Notes: a model not told the origin generated them from the letters alone. 64,000 nt of DNA from Oscillatoria sp. FACHB-1406 (GCF_014698145.1 NZ_JACJSM010000016.1:1-64000), one strand, 5' to 3'; positions 1-9,186 are shown, numbered from the stretch's first letter. Translations and numbers: made by a program.

Positions 1-63
1 GCCTGTGGAGAGTTCGACCTCTGTCAAGTAGATGCAAGTCTACTTGGTAAGTTGTCTCGCTGA
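1..63 (+). pseudogene. C-terminal end of a TnpB-family (IS200/IS605) protein, cut by window edge
   Basis: Frame 1 from the first base reads ACGEFDLCQ and stays open to TGA at 61-63. An 'NACGE/NACGD'-like start followed by a variable tail is typical of the end of TnpB/OrfB proteins, the RNA-guided nucleases of IS200/IS605 elements. The stop is followed directly by the element's right-end hairpin, which supports the reading. Only about 20 codons are visible, so it cannot be told whether the gene outside the window is intact. The identification rests on this short tail plus its position. Confidence 0.5.
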
Positions 64-101
64 ATCAGGAATCCCCGCTCCTTTAGGACGGGGAGTGTCA
101 A
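64..101 (+). mobile_element. IS200/IS605-type right end with subterminal hairpin
   Basis: A CCCCG...CGGGG hairpin closed by CTCC/GGA lies just after the TnpB-like stop and is followed by GTCAA, the usual TCAA-type right boundary of IS200/IS605 elements. Near-identical hairpins followed by TCAA occur at 9465-9492 and, inverted, at 14050-14082. The part of the element to the left lies outside the window. In TnpB systems the right end also carries the omega RNA, so this stretch may be transcribed (inference). Confidence 0.55.
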
Positions 102-313
102 CATTCCAGCTTTTGTCCTGTCAAGAATTAACCCCCTAAAATCGCCTGAAACCCTTGCCAGGAGCCAGGGTGCGGATCGCTTCAGCCGGTAAAACGCTTG
201 AAAGCCCGATTGGGGCTAGCTTGCAGCCCCTATTTTTAGGCTGGCTTTTTCTACACCTACCGATCCGCACCCAAACCGATAAACAAGCTTAATTGTCTGG
301 CAGAATCCCAACA

Positions 314-1807
314 TTAAGCACCAATCCCCAAACGAAGAGCCAGCGCTGGAGTCAGCGGAATCAGCACCAACAGCATCAAAAACAGCGCCAGCAGCCCCAA
401 ACTCGCTCTCAAGTCGTCGGGTTCGGTGAGTTCGTTCAAACTCGGTCGTTCTAAGTCTCGCTGCAAGAAAAGGATGAGAAACCCCCAATAAAGGGGAATG
501 GGATTGCCGGGAACTGCAACCGCGATAATGCCTAACACGACTAGCGTGGCGATTGTCGCGCGCCGTGCCATCCTGCGCCCATAAATCGCTTGGACGATGC
601 GCCCGCCATCTAATTGACCGGCGGGCATTAAGTTCAGCGCGGTAATCACCAGTCCCAACCAGCCCAACACCGCCAGCGGATGAACGTCTACTGTTGTCGC
701 TTTCAGTGCGTCGCCCAGAAAAACTTTCGCCAGCATTCCTACAACAATCGAGCCTTGGAAAAATTGAGCGGGAAGTTGAAACAAACTGCCGGGATGAGAG
801 AGGATTAAGCCGACAACTAACATTACTAAGGAGACAAGTCCGCCAGCAACCGGCCCTGCCAAGGCAATATCGAAGAGGACGCTGCGATTGGGCAGTAAGG
901 ATTGGAAGCGAGTCAGCGCCCCGAAAGAGCCGATTTGCCAACTGGGGAGAAAGAACGGCCAACTCAAACGGACGTTGTGTTTGCGGGCGAAGAAACCGTG
1001 TCCGAGTTCGTGAGCGATTAGAATCGTCCACAATCCGGCGGCGATGGGCAGGGCTTCGCGGTAGCGTCCGAGTTCGCTAAACCAGTCAAATCCTCGTAAG
1101 AGTGCGGCGGCTTCAATGCTGGTGGCGATGGTACAAACGAGGAGTACGATCGCTAAGTTTTTTTGAGCCAGACTTAAGGGTTCGGGATCTCTGCTGCTGG
1201 GCAGGATGACAATCGTCGGTTTGCCGTCGGGACTTTCGACGAGGAACAGGCGGTATTTCTCATCGAAACGCTGGGCAAGTTTGTCGGCGAGGCGATCGCG
1301 GACTTCTGCTGCTTCGCCGCGCAAATTGCCTTTAAAGATGGCTCCTTCTTGGTAGGAAATGGTTTCGGTGGCGAAGAAGGTATCGATTCCGAAAATCTTT
1401 TGAATTTCTTGGAGATCGGCTTCTGGAATGGGGAGAACTTCTGGAGCGATGGAAGGCGCAGCTTCAGGGGTGCTAGGGGGTGTGGCGGTTAGCTCAGTTG
1501 GCGGTGGGCTGGGGTTGCGATCGCGCAGAATTGAGTCTTGTCCGGCAGCACGCAAGCGATTGCCGAGGTAGATATAAATTCCGGCTGAAACGACTAATAA
1601 GCCAACTAACGCGATCGCATTGAGGGCAATTCCGGTGGAAAATAGTCCGAAGAAAACCAGCCAAGGCACCATCAAGACAACGGATTGCAACCAGGCGAGC
1701 AGTCCTGCTTTGCCATAGGGTTTGGCGCGATTGTATCCCCAGATGAGTATTCCTGCGGCTAAAAGCAGGATGGAGATAACTGCAAAACTCTCGGATCGAT
1801 TAAACAT
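314..1807 (-). CDS. Site-2 protease family (M50), EGY1-like membrane metalloprotease
   Basis: A 497-residue intramembrane zinc metalloprotease. The zinc-binding HELGH is at residues 266-270 and the second metal motif NLMPAGQLDGG at 392-402 (Asp400). A GNLRG motif at about 160-164 is the mark of the plant chloroplast EGY1 group, whose cyanobacterial relatives have this arrangement. Two hydrophobic segments near the N terminus (about 10-25 and 40-80) are followed by a Pro/Thr-rich linker, a soluble domain (130-210) and a C-terminal membrane core of several helices. EGY proteins act in thylakoid or plastid development; the substrate here is unknown. It stands alone on the minus strand and ends about 210 bases from the TnpB remnant. 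All catalytic residues are present, unlike the M50-like protein at 6110-6835. Confidence 0.9.
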   Translation of the reverse strand: MFNRSESFAVISILLLAAGILIWGYNRAKPYGKAGLLAWLQSVVLMVPWLVFFGLFSTGIALNAIALVGLLVVSAGIYIYLGNRLRAAGQDSILRDRNPSPPPTELTATPPSTPEAAPSIAPEVLPIPEADLQEIQKIFGIDTFFATETISYQEGAIFKGNLRGEAAEVRDRLADKLAQRFDEKYRLFLVESPDGKPTIVILPSSRDPEPLSLAQKNLAIVLLVCTIATSIEAAALLRGFDWFSELGRYREALPIAAGLWTILIAHELGHGFFARKHNVRLSWPFFLPSWQIGSFGALTRFQSLLPNRSVLFDIALAGPVAGGLVSLVMLVVGLILSHPGSLFQLPAQFFQGSIVVGMLAKVFLGDALKATTVDVHPLAVLGWLGLVITALNLMPAGQLDGGRIVQAIYGRRMARRATIATLVVLGIIAVAVPGNPIPLYWGFLILFLQRDLERPSLNELTEPDDLRASLGLLALFLMLLVLIPLTPALALRLGIGA

Positions 1808-2008
1808 GAATTAAATTTCAGCGATCGGTGAACAATTATTCGTTATTAGTTATCTGCGGACAGGTATTAGTTATTAGTTGTCAGTTATTGGTTCTTATCG
1901 ATTTTCTATTCAGCGGCTACTTCGCTTTCTCTACTATTATGACGAGCGAAAATCACAAAGCTAGCAATTAAAGTTGAGAATTCAAAATTATCAATTGTCC
2001 ATTATCAA

Positions 2009-2926
2009 TTATCCATTATCCATTGCTTCAATTGCCGCTCGGAGATGCCCTTTATGGCTTGCGAGCCATTGTTCGCCCGCTTGGGGGTCTAAGCCCGTCC
2101 AGTGCATCAACAGTGCTAGTTTAACTCGTTTTCCACTGCGCTCTAATAGTTCGTTGGCAGCCGCGCGATCGAGATCGGTGAGTTCCTCGAGAATGCGCAG
2201 GGAGCGATCGCGCAATTTACTATTAGTAACAGCAACATCGACCATGCGATTGCCGTACACTTTCCCCAACTTCACCATTACGCCCGTCGAAAGGATATTT
2301 AAAGCCATTTTTGTCACCGTTCCCGCCTTTAAGCGAGTGGAACCGGCGAGAATTTCGGGCCCGACGAGCAAGCGAATATCCACATCCGCTTCGACTTGGA
2401 CTTGTTCGGCGGGGACGCAAGCAATGTAAATCGTTTTAGCACCGCGCGCCCTAGCTGCCGCCAGCGCCCCTAAAACAAAAGGTGTCGTTCCCCCCGCCGT
2501 AATCCCCACCACAACGTCGAGATCGTGGATTTGATGGTGGGCTATTGCCGTTTCCCCATCTTCAGCGCGATCTTCGAGATCTTCCGAACTTCGCACCAAC
2601 GCCCCTGCACCGCCGGCAATAATTCCTTGTACTAATTCCGGCGAAGTGCAGAAGGTGGGGGGACATTCCGCCGCATCCAAAACCCCCAAACGCCCGCTCG
2701 TTCCCGCACCGAGATAAAATAAACGGCCGCCTTTTTCTAGCGCTCCATGAATCAGATCGATCGCGGCGGCTAATTCCTGACGCGCCGCAGCAATAGCAGC
2801 AAGGGTTTGCGCGTCCTCCCGATTGAAAAGATCGACAAACTCTAGCGTCGAGAGGCTATCTAAATCCCGACTGTTCGGATTGACTTGCTCGGTTAACAGA
2901 TGACCTCGCGATTCAAAGTTTTTCAT
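2009..2926 (-). CDS. murQ: N-acetylmuramic acid 6-phosphate etherase
   Basis: MurQ cleaves the D-lactyl ether of N-acetylmuramate 6-phosphate to give N-acetylglucosamine 6-phosphate and D-lactate in peptidoglycan recycling (cytoplasm). The 305-residue length matches the family. The SIS-type sugar-phosphate fold shows in GAGTSGRLGVLDAAECPPTF near residues 74-93, which includes the family's catalytic Glu, and in a Gly-rich VVGITAGGTTPFV stretch. The N terminus (MKNFESRGHLLTEQVNPNS) is typical of MurQ, supporting the ATG start. A DUF3110 gene and a VanX-like dipeptidase follow upstream on the same strand, so three genes of this strand sit together, two of them linked to cell-wall turnover. Confidence 0.95.
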   Translation of the reverse strand: MKNFESRGHLLTEQVNPNSRDLDSLSTLEFVDLFNREDAQTLAAIAAARQELAAAIDLIHGALEKGGRLFYLGAGTSGRLGVLDAAECPPTFCTSPELVQGIIAGGAGALVRSSEDLEDRAEDGETAIAHHQIHDLDVVVGITAGGTTPFVLGALAAARARGAKTIYIACVPAEQVQVEADVDIRLLVGPEILAGSTRLKAGTVTKMALNILSTGVMVKLGKVYGNRMVDVAVTNSKLRDRSLRILEELTDLDRAAANELLERSGKRVKLALLMHWTGLDPQAGEQWLASHKGHLRAAIEAMDNG

Positions 2927-2971
2927 GCAATCGGTTAAAAAAAATGGAGCTACTCAATACTGTTAACTGAA

Positions 2972-3370
2972 CTAAAGCAGCCCTTCTAAGCGACGGCGAA
3001 TCGCTTCGAGTTCGGAGTCCGACATCTCCGATTCCTCCGCTGCTTCCGGTTCCGGAGTTTTACTATTATTTTCCTCCCAATCCGGTTTTTCTACATTCAA
3101 TTCTGGAGGAATTTCTAAGCGTCCGGTTTCAACAAATTCCGAGTCGTAGCCCGCCTCGCGACAAAATTCCTCTATGTCGTCGGATGGGAAGGCTTCGACG
3201 GTGGGAGCCGGAAAATCCTGCGCTTCCAGCATGAGCGCATAACGCAGGGCATCGTCCTCAGACTCAAACATCAGAACTTTATTGCGTCCCCCCATTTGTA
3301 GGGTGTGGATGCCCTCATTCTCAGTCCCTGCGTTAATTAATAGAACAAAGATTCGTTTAGGAGCAAGCAC
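2972..3370 (-). CDS. DUF3110 domain-containing protein
   Basis: A 132-residue soluble protein. The first about 80 residues (RIFVLLINAGTENEGIHTLQ, then a segment with FESEDDALRYALMLEAQDFP) match the conserved DUF3110 domain of cyanobacteria and plastids, whose function is unknown. The C terminus is acidic and low in complexity (PEPEAAEESEMSDSELEAI). The first codon is GTG at 3370, because no ATG lies in frame nearby upstream. It sits 45 bases upstream of murQ on the same strand and may be co-transcribed with it. Confidence 0.85.
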   Translation of the reverse strand: MLAPKRIFVLLINAGTENEGIHTLQMGGRNKVLMFESEDDALRYALMLEAQDFPAPTVEAFPSDDIEEFCREAGYDSEFVETGRLEIPPELNVEKPDWEENNSKTPEPEAAEESEMSDSELEAIRRRLEGLL

Positions 3371-3470
3371 GGTGACAATCTGTAGTTTGCTACAGGTAAG
3401 ATTTTTATTTTACCTTAATGGTGGCCGCTAACTTCTCCTTTCACGTTCGGGAATAGGCAGCACGAGGAAT

Positions 3471-4163
3471 TTAGATCGTCCATCGCCCGTAGCGCGCAAC
3501 GGGCGATTGCGTCAGCCAAGCCCACATCTGATCCCCCAGGGAAAAATGCCACCACTCCCCCGGATGGGCGGCGAATCCGGCTTCTACCATGACCGTTTTT
3601 AGGAGTTGGCGGCGATCGCAATAGTCGCGATCGCGAGGCTCGGTGGAGTTAAGATAGTAATCGGGCTGCGATCTCGCTGAGAGTTCGTCAATTTCCCCTC
3701 CCATATCCACAATCTCCCCTGCTGCATCGAGCAACCTGACATCTACCGCAGCGCCCGTACTGTGCGGTGGCGGTGTTGCTGGATTCTCGCTCGGCACTGC
3801 CCACAGTTCGTAAACTTCTTCCCAAATTGCCTCCTGTTGTTGTGGTGAAAGGTCTGCTAGGGTTAAATTTCTCGCTTGTAAAACCGTGGTGAAGGTGTAA
3901 TCGACCATGAATTTTTGCACTTCTACCGGACGGTAAGCATCAAAAATTTGAATTTTCCAGCCGGGACGTAATTGTTGTAAATGTTGTTTTGCTCTCTCTA
4001 AGGCTTCTAAGACGGATTGACGCAGAAAATAAGGGGATCTGCCGTTGTAATCGGCTCCGAGTTCGAGGTAAGGATGGGGAGAGATAACTGCAAAATCTTC
4101 CAAGGGAATTGGAACCAGAGGCTCGCCGCATTCTGCGATCGCAATTTGGTGATAGGGTTTCAA
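3471..4163 (-). CDS. M15 family D-alanyl-D-alanine dipeptidase (VanX-like)
   Basis: A predicted zinc dipeptidase of 230 residues that hydrolyses D-Ala-D-Ala. The VanX/DdpX motifs are visible in order: FDAYRPVEVQ (substrate-binding Arg), HSTGAAVDVRLLD with the metal ligands of HxxxxxxD near residues 136-143, and EWWHFSLGD with the catalytic Glu and third ligand His near 203-206. No signal peptide is seen, so it is probably cytoplasmic. The start is TTG at 4163, supported by AAGGAG nine bases upstream; no ATG fits the conserved N terminus. In bacteria without vancomycin resistance clusters such enzymes recycle cell-wall dipeptides, which agrees with murQ close by (inference). Confidence 0.9.
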   Translation of the reverse strand: MKPYHQIAIAECGEPLVPIPLEDFAVISPHPYLELGADYNGRSPYFLRQSVLEALERAKQHLQQLRPGWKIQIFDAYRPVEVQKFMVDYTFTTVLQARNLTLADLSPQQQEAIWEEVYELWAVPSENPATPPPHSTGAAVDVRLLDAAGEIVDMGGEIDELSARSQPDYYLNSTEPRDRDYCDRRQLLKTVMVEAGFAAHPGEWWHFSLGDQMWAWLTQSPVARYGRWTI

Positions 4164-4588
4164 GAATTTTCTCTCCTTATAGATAGATAGGTCGCTAACT
4201 CTAATAAGTAAAGGCAGGTCGCTTTTTGACTCCGTAAAATTGCTGTAATTCCTGCCAGAGCTTGATTTCTATTTTGCACTGTGCGGTGGAATTACGACAA
4301 TAGGGCAGAATTAACGCCGATATTTCTTTGATAAAAGCTTGTCCTGTTAAACTTCCGTTAAACTTCTGCGAATAACATTATCTTTTGTATCAATTGCAAC
4401 AGACCCCTCCTCTAAAGTTGGTTAAATTCAAGATTGAATCAGCGATGAAAGAGATATAAGTTTTTCTATTCTAAGAACCTTAACTGTTCTATTTTCACCG
4501 AAAACTGCACTATCCTCTTCAATTCTCGCGGTGCTTCTCCCTTTCAAACGTATCCTCTAGAAATTTCTAACCTGTTTGGAGGTTTGTT
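4164..4588. other. Intergenic region with a possible coding remnant
   Basis: Between the dipeptidase gene and the divergent histidine kinase gene. On the minus strand a frame without any start codon stays open from about 4353 to TAG at 4201-4203. It encodes a plausible C terminus (about 50 codons, ending KKRPAFTY, with the stretch IKLWQELQQFYGV). It may be the tail of a lost gene; I do not recognise the family. The part next to the kinase should hold its promoter and has a clear GGAGG ribosome site at 4578-4582. No other feature is seen. Confidence 0.35.
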
Positions 4589-6088
4589 ATGGCGATCGCT
4601 CGAGTATTAGAACGAATCGCTCGCAGTAAGTCCGTTCTTTTTCAACTGCTAAAGCCTAATAGCTTGCTCCAAATGTCTTCTGTTGTAACTGTAAGTAATG
4701 AGTTCAATATCGAGAAGATTTTCGCAGTTCGCGAAGTCAGCGCTGCTGTTCTGAATATCAGCGGTCGGCAGCGGATGCTTTCTCAAAGATCTGCGTTATT
4801 CGCTCTACGCTTAACGTTGGCTACCTCTACGCAAAACCGAGAAAGTTTGCAAAAGAAACTATGCGAAACTTTGGACTTAATGGAGCGATCGCACGAGAGC
4901 TTAATTAATGGAGACCTAACGCTCAATCTCTCTGGTGCATTGTCGCCTGCAATCTCCAAAATTTATTACGAAGCGCCTTACCAACTCAATAGCAGAGTTC
5001 GAGACTTTTTAGAAGCGGGTAGAAAGTTAGCTCGCATTCCTGCTGACGCTCTCAATTGCAACAACCCTTATCTCCAACATTTACTTCACACTTCCGAAGG
5101 CGATCTACTCGAAGCTTTAGATGCAGCAGTTCTGCAATATCAAAAAGAAAAAGAACAGCAAGAAAAAGCGATCGATTTATATCAAGCTAAACTCTATAAA
5201 GATACTTGCACGGCAATGGCTGTCGCTCAAGCCAGAAGCCAAGCACTCAGCGACACAATAACGAAGCTTCAACAAACCCAGATTCAATTAATTCAAGCTG
5301 AGAAACTATCGGGTTTGGGGCAGCTTGTAGCGGGAGTCGCTCATGAAATTAATAATCCCCTGGGTTTTATTAGCGGAAACATTCAATACGCTAAAATGTA
5401 TGTTTCCGATTTGATTGAGGTATTGGAGCTATATCAACATCATTATCCCGATCCTCATCCCGAAATCAAAGACTTTAGTCAATCTGTGGAATTGGACTAC
5501 ACCCTCGTTGATTTGCCCAAACTGCTCGATACAATGAATCTGGGAGTCGAGAGAATTAAAGAAGTCGTTCTGAGTCTGCGCAACTTTTCAAGGCTCGATG
5601 AGGTTAAGCCAAGTTTAATCGACTTGCACGAATGTATTGAAAGCACGATGACGATTCTACGCTATCGCTTTAAAAGTGATGCTCCGAGTTCCCCCATTAA
5701 CATTGTTAAAGAGTACACAGCGTTACCAAAAATCGATTGCTATCCCGGACAAATCAATCAAGTTTTGATTAACTTAGTGGGCAATGCAATTGATGCTTTA
5801 GAAGGCGTTTCAGAGAACCCTACTATTGTTATTCGGACTAAACCTATGGCAACCGATCCAGGTTGGGTTGAAATTCAGATTGAGGATAATGGTTCTGGAG
5901 TTTCTGAAGAATTACAACAAAACTTATTCAAGCCCTTTTTTACGACAAAATCTGTGGGTAAGGGAACGGGGTTAGGATTGTCAATCTCTCACCAAATTAT
6001 TGTCGAGCGTCACGGTGGAAATCTTATTTATCGATCGCGTCCCGGCGGCGGCAGCGAGTTTACGATTCAGCTTCCACTGCGACAGTAG
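4589..6088 (+). CDS. Sensor histidine kinase with PilJ-type N-terminal domain
   Basis: A 499-residue two-component kinase. Residues about 45-200 contain the type IV pili methyl-accepting PilJ-N signature (ISGRQRMLSQRSALFALRL). A coiled coil (about 190-240) leads to the H box GVAHEINNPLGF with the phospho-accepting His at about 252. The N box (NQVLINLVGNAIDAL, about 390-405), the G1 motif IEDNGSGVS and the G2 motif GKGTGLGLS follow. No membrane helix is evident, so the PilJ-N domain probably senses in the cytoplasm. The ATG at 4589 follows GGAGG with six bases between. No response regulator is adjacent, so the partner is unknown. The next gene converges only 21 bases beyond its stop. Confidence 0.9.
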   Translation: MAIARVLERIARSKSVLFQLLKPNSLLQMSSVVTVSNEFNIEKIFAVREVSAAVLNISGRQRMLSQRSALFALRLTLATSTQNRESLQKKLCETLDLMERSHESLINGDLTLNLSGALSPAISKIYYEAPYQLNSRVRDFLEAGRKLARIPADALNCNNPYLQHLLHTSEGDLLEALDAAVLQYQKEKEQQEKAIDLYQAKLYKDTCTAMAVAQARSQALSDTITKLQQTQIQLIQAEKLSGLGQLVAGVAHEINNPLGFISGNIQYAKMYVSDLIEVLELYQHHYPDPHPEIKDFSQSVELDYTLVDLPKLLDTMNLGVERIKEVVLSLRNFSRLDEVKPSLIDLHECIESTMTILRYRFKSDAPSSPINIVKEYTALPKIDCYPGQINQVLINLVGNAIDALEGVSENPTIVIRTKPMATDPGWVEIQIEDNGSGVSEELQQNLFKPFFTTKSVGKGTGLGLSISHQIIVERHGGNLIYRSRPGGGSEFTIQLPLRQ

Positions 6089-6109
6089 CGTGTGAGAGCG
6101 AGAACTTTA

Positions 6110-6835
6110 TCAAAAAACAATGGGAAGCTCCGGAAGGATACAAAAAGCAATCAACATTACAACCCATCTGAGAATTAATATAATTGCAAGATAACAAGAA
6201 AGTTGCACAAAAAATGGCGAGAATTCAAAGTTACGCCTGCCGAGCGAGCGAATAATTTCTTTGAGAATTGCACCGCCATGAAAAGGGAGAATGGGTAGCA
6301 AATTTAAAGACAAAAACTTCGTTAGTAAAATTGACATTACTACCCAAATGGGTTGCGAGTCGAGAAGACTCTCAACCCGCAAGAAAAGCGCCCTTCCATA
6401 CTCAGAATCAAAACTGCTGTGAATAATTTGCTCGAATCCAGAGAGGAGAGCAGTAATTGCTACTTGAGGAGTTAAAATTAAGCTACAAATTGTAAAAATT
6501 ACGATCGCGCCACTGAGAGTAACAAGAAGCCTTTCAAGGGGATGCAGCCACTCCAGCAAAATTTTCGATCCCAGCGCTAAATCCCGCTCTCTGCTAGCGC
6601 GTTGAGAGATTTGAGGCAAATTTTCTCGGTTATAAAATTGAATGCCGCCGCCGATGGGAATGCTTCCGATCTCAAAAGTGGTTCCCCATTTTTCCAAGCG
6701 AAGGAGTTTGGGCCTGATAAAAAGCGAAACTTTAAAAACGGCGAGATTGAGATACAGCGAGACAGACGCGATCGCAACCGTATCGATCGCGCTCGCCAAA
6801 ATATTAGCAACCAGCACCAGCAGCAAGACTTTCAT
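6110..6835 (-). CDS. M50-like membrane protein lacking the zinc-binding motif (pseudo-site-2 protease)
   Basis: A 241-residue membrane protein with about five hydrophobic segments. Its layout follows the RseP/M50 pattern. A first helix is followed by RPKLLRLEKWGTTFEIGSIPIGGGIQF, the counterpart of the 'FGP-L-G-TEY-IPLGGY' segment (key residues G51, T52, IPIGG). Then come LHPLERLLVTLSGA, the counterpart of the 'AGPLANF' helix, and NLLPILPFHGGAIL for the 'NLLPIPPLDGG' motif. The first helix has no HExxH (it reads SAIDTVAIASVSLYLNL), and the metal-binding Asp of DGG is His. It is therefore predicted to be proteolytically dead, a possible regulator or scaffold (inference). It lies seven bases downstream of the SRPBCC gene and is almost certainly co-transcribed with it. 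Confidence 0.7.
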   Translation of the reverse strand: MKVLLLVLVANILASAIDTVAIASVSLYLNLAVFKVSLFIRPKLLRLEKWGTTFEIGSIPIGGGIQFYNRENLPQISQRASRERDLALGSKILLEWLHPLERLLVTLSGAIVIFTICSLILTPQVAITALLSGFEQIIHSSFDSEYGRALFLRVESLLDSQPIWVVMSILLTKFLSLNLLPILPFHGGAILKEIIRSLGRRNFEFSPFFVQLSCYLAIILILRWVVMLIAFCILPELPIVF

Positions 6836-6842
6836 TATAAAG

Positions 6843-7301
6843 TTACGACTCGGAAAAATACAAAGTCTCTGCCACTCGTTTGAGACGGCGCAATTGAGCC
6901 TTCATATCTTGCTTCGTCAAAGGTGCGGCAAAAGTATTAAATCCCCAACGAACGACGGGATTGGGAATCTCAAATTCAAAACGATTGAGGAGGTGAGTTC
7001 CTCGCTTTTGGGGCTGACACTCCCAGCGATCGCGACCCCGAAAAAAGCCATCAAATTCCCACACGATCAAACCCGGTTCTCGTCGAGCAACTCGATTTCT
7101 CAGCGTTGGCTGCAAGAGGGGAATTTGGAGGATAAAACGGCTGCGACTGCCCGGTTCGGTACTCCATTCGCCAACGGGTTCGCAGCGTAGGACGGGATTA
7201 AGCCAGCGGTGCATTAATTCCAAATCGGTAATACATTGTTCGACAACGGTAGCGCTGGCATCAATTTGAATCGACTGTTCGATAATTTGGCGAGAAGACA
7301 T
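6843..7301 (-). CDS. SRPBCC family protein (polyketide cyclase/START-like fold)
   Basis: A 152-residue soluble protein. The N terminus IEQSIQIDASATVVEQCITDLELMHRWLNPVLRC fits the SRPBCC/START entry strand and helices, followed by the pattern of beta strands (GSRSRFILQIP, LIVWEFDGFFRGRDRWECQP) and a long C-terminal helix. This fold binds hydrophobic ligands; cyanobacterial members are often of unknown function. It is the first gene of a two-gene minus-strand unit with the M50-like membrane protein (seven-base spacing), which suggests a joint role. Confidence 0.8.
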   Translation of the reverse strand: MSSRQIIEQSIQIDASATVVEQCITDLELMHRWLNPVLRCEPVGEWSTEPGSRSRFILQIPLLQPTLRNRVARREPGLIVWEFDGFFRGRDRWECQPQKRGTHLLNRFEFEIPNPVVRWGFNTFAAPLTKQDMKAQLRRLKRVAETLYFSES

Positions 7302-7563
7302 TGAAATGGCGGATTTTTAGACCGAGTAACGAAAAAACATTAAGTTATTGGATTTGCCAACTTGCATTCGCTCCCTTTTCCCGTAAGATATCCCTAAACC
7401 TAGGCACAATGATGTACGTTAAGCGCGGTTTAACAGAGTGCAAGCCTTATTTTAAGCTTACCTCGATCGGAACCCGCCCATAAATCGCGCGCTTGGGGCG
7501 CTCGGCATAGGACAATTCTACCGACGGCTCGACAACGGACGAATCAAGTATGGGAAATCGATC

Positions 7564-9186
7564 ATGATAATTATTGACGCGATCGCGCAGATCCAAATCG
7601 CCCCACTCTTGGGGCAAACTGACTCCACTTTCACACCCGATTGGCTTTCTTCAGCGCTGGGGGCGGATATCGGAACCTCAGTCTTGAATCTAATCAAAGC
7701 CATCCTCATCCTCTTTTTCGGATGGCTGATTGCAATTTTTGCGAGTTTTGTCGCGCAAAAGTTGCTCGAACGCACTACTCTTGACAATAAACTCGCAGCT
7801 TGGCTGACGGGATCGCCCACGGGAACGCCGGACCAAGAAAAACCCGCCGTTGAAAAATGGTTTGCATCAATCGTCTTTTGGCTGATTTTCTTGTTTGCGG
7901 TGATTGCAGCCCTGCAAGCGTTGAATCTCAACCAAGTTTCCGCGCCCCTACAAAGCTTACTCAACCAAGTAACGAACTTTATCCCGAAACTGGGCGGCGC
8001 GTTGCTTCTATTGGGCGTAGCTTGGCTGATAGCGACCTTAGTTAAGGCGATCGTAACGCGCGTTTTGCGGACGGCGCGTTTGGACGAACGCTTAGGACAA
8101 CAAACGGGAACGACTCCAGAAGCAAACGCATTAACCGTAACCGATACGATCGCCAATACGCTTTATTGGTTCGTATTTTTGGTCTTTCTGCCTTGGATTC
8201 TAGAAGCGTTGGGCTTACAAACAGCGTTAGCGCCCGTGGTGGGATTGCTTAACGAAATTCTGTTAATTCTGCCCAATATTTTCGCAGCCTTCTTAATCGC
8301 TGCGATCGGCTGGTTAGTCGCGCAAGTGGTTCGCCGCGTCGTGACGAACTTCCTCGCGGCTACGGGAGTCGATCGCGTCGGTGCTAAATTTGGCGTAGCG
8401 GGTGTAACTTCGCGGCAATCCCTCTCCTGGATTCTGGGAACGGCAGTCTATATCTTAGTATTGATCCCCGTCGCGATCGCAGCCCTTCAAGCCTTGAGGA
8501 TCGATGCGATTTCCGTTCCGGCAATCTCAATGCTTCAGCAGATTCTTGACTATCTACCCCGTCTCTTCATTGTCGGCTTGATTCTCGCTTTAGCTTTCGT
8601 CGTCGGACAGTATTTATCGGAATTCGTCACCAGCATCCTCACCAGTTTCGGTTTTAATAACGTTTTCCGTTGGATGGGATTGCCCGTCAGCAGCAGTACC
8701 GTTCCTCTGCGCGATGGCGAACTTCCCGGACGTTCTCCGACGCGCACGCCTTCGGAAATTGCCGGAATTATCGTGTTAGTGGGCGTAATGCTCGTCGCTA
8801 CCTTAGCGGCTGTGGATATCTTGCAAATTCCCGCCCTCACGGTTTTAGTCGGCGGTTTGCTCGTGATTGCCGGTCAATTTTTGGTCGGGCTGTTGATTTT
8901 TGCCCTCGGCTTGTACTTGGCGAACTTCACCTATAACTTGATTATGAGTTCCGGCAGCCGCCAGTCCCACATTCTCGCCCAAGCCGCGCGCATTGCCATT
9001 ATTGTTTTTAGCGGTGCGATGGCACTGCAACAAATTGGTATTGCTCCGGATATCGTGAAGTTAGCGTTTGGTTTGCTGTTAGGTGCAGTTGCCGTCGCGA
9101 TCGCGATTTCCTTCGGTTTGGGCGGACGCGATGCTGCTGGCGAACAAGTTCGCGAGTGGTTGCACTCCTTCAAGCGAAAAGACTAA
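7564..9186 (+). CDS. Mechanosensitive-channel family protein with repeated TM-helix domains
   Basis: A 540-residue integral membrane protein of the CmpX-like branch of small-conductance mechanosensitive channels. At least three repeats of the conserved TM-helix domain are visible, each with a long hydrophobic segment followed by a V-x-Q/AxLxRT-like stretch (FVAQKLLERTTLDNKL, VTRVLRTARLDERLG, VRRVVTNFLAATGVDRVG). It ends with a Gly-rich FGLGGRDAAGEQVREWL tail characteristic of the family. There is no separate large cytoplasmic vestibule, so channel activity is inferred from family membership. About eleven hydrophobic segments can be counted. The start at 7564 has only a weak ribosome site. It stands alone. 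Confidence 0.85.
   Translation: MIIIDAIAQIQIAPLLGQTDSTFTPDWLSSALGADIGTSVLNLIKAILILFFGWLIAIFASFVAQKLLERTTLDNKLAAWLTGSPTGTPDQEKPAVEKWFASIVFWLIFLFAVIAALQALNLNQVSAPLQSLLNQVTNFIPKLGGALLLLGVAWLIATLVKAIVTRVLRTARLDERLGQQTGTTPEANALTVTDTIANTLYWFVFLVFLPWILEALGLQTALAPVVGLLNEILLILPNIFAAFLIAAIGWLVAQVVRRVVTNFLAATGVDRVGAKFGVAGVTSRQSLSWILGTAVYILVLIPVAIAALQALRIDAISVPAISMLQQILDYLPRLFIVGLILALAFVVGQYLSEFVTSILTSFGFNNVFRWMGLPVSSSTVPLRDGELPGRSPTRTPSEIAGIIVLVGVMLVATLAAVDILQIPALTVLVGGLLVIAGQFLVGLLIFALGLYLANFTYNLIMSSGSRQSHILAQAARIAIIVFSGAMALQQIGIAPDIVKLAFGLLLGAVAVAIAISFGLGGRDAAGEQVREWLHSFKRKD

Noticed and set aside
216-1031. 271-residue Arg/Ser-rich frame on the minus strand inside the EGY1-like gene
   Set aside because: It is an alternative frame of a clearly conserved protease gene; composition is typical of a frame shadow.
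7301-7483. 60-residue plus-strand frame between the SRPBCC gene and the channel gene
   Set aside because: Starts inside the divergent SRPBCC start region, no ribosome site, no recognisable features.
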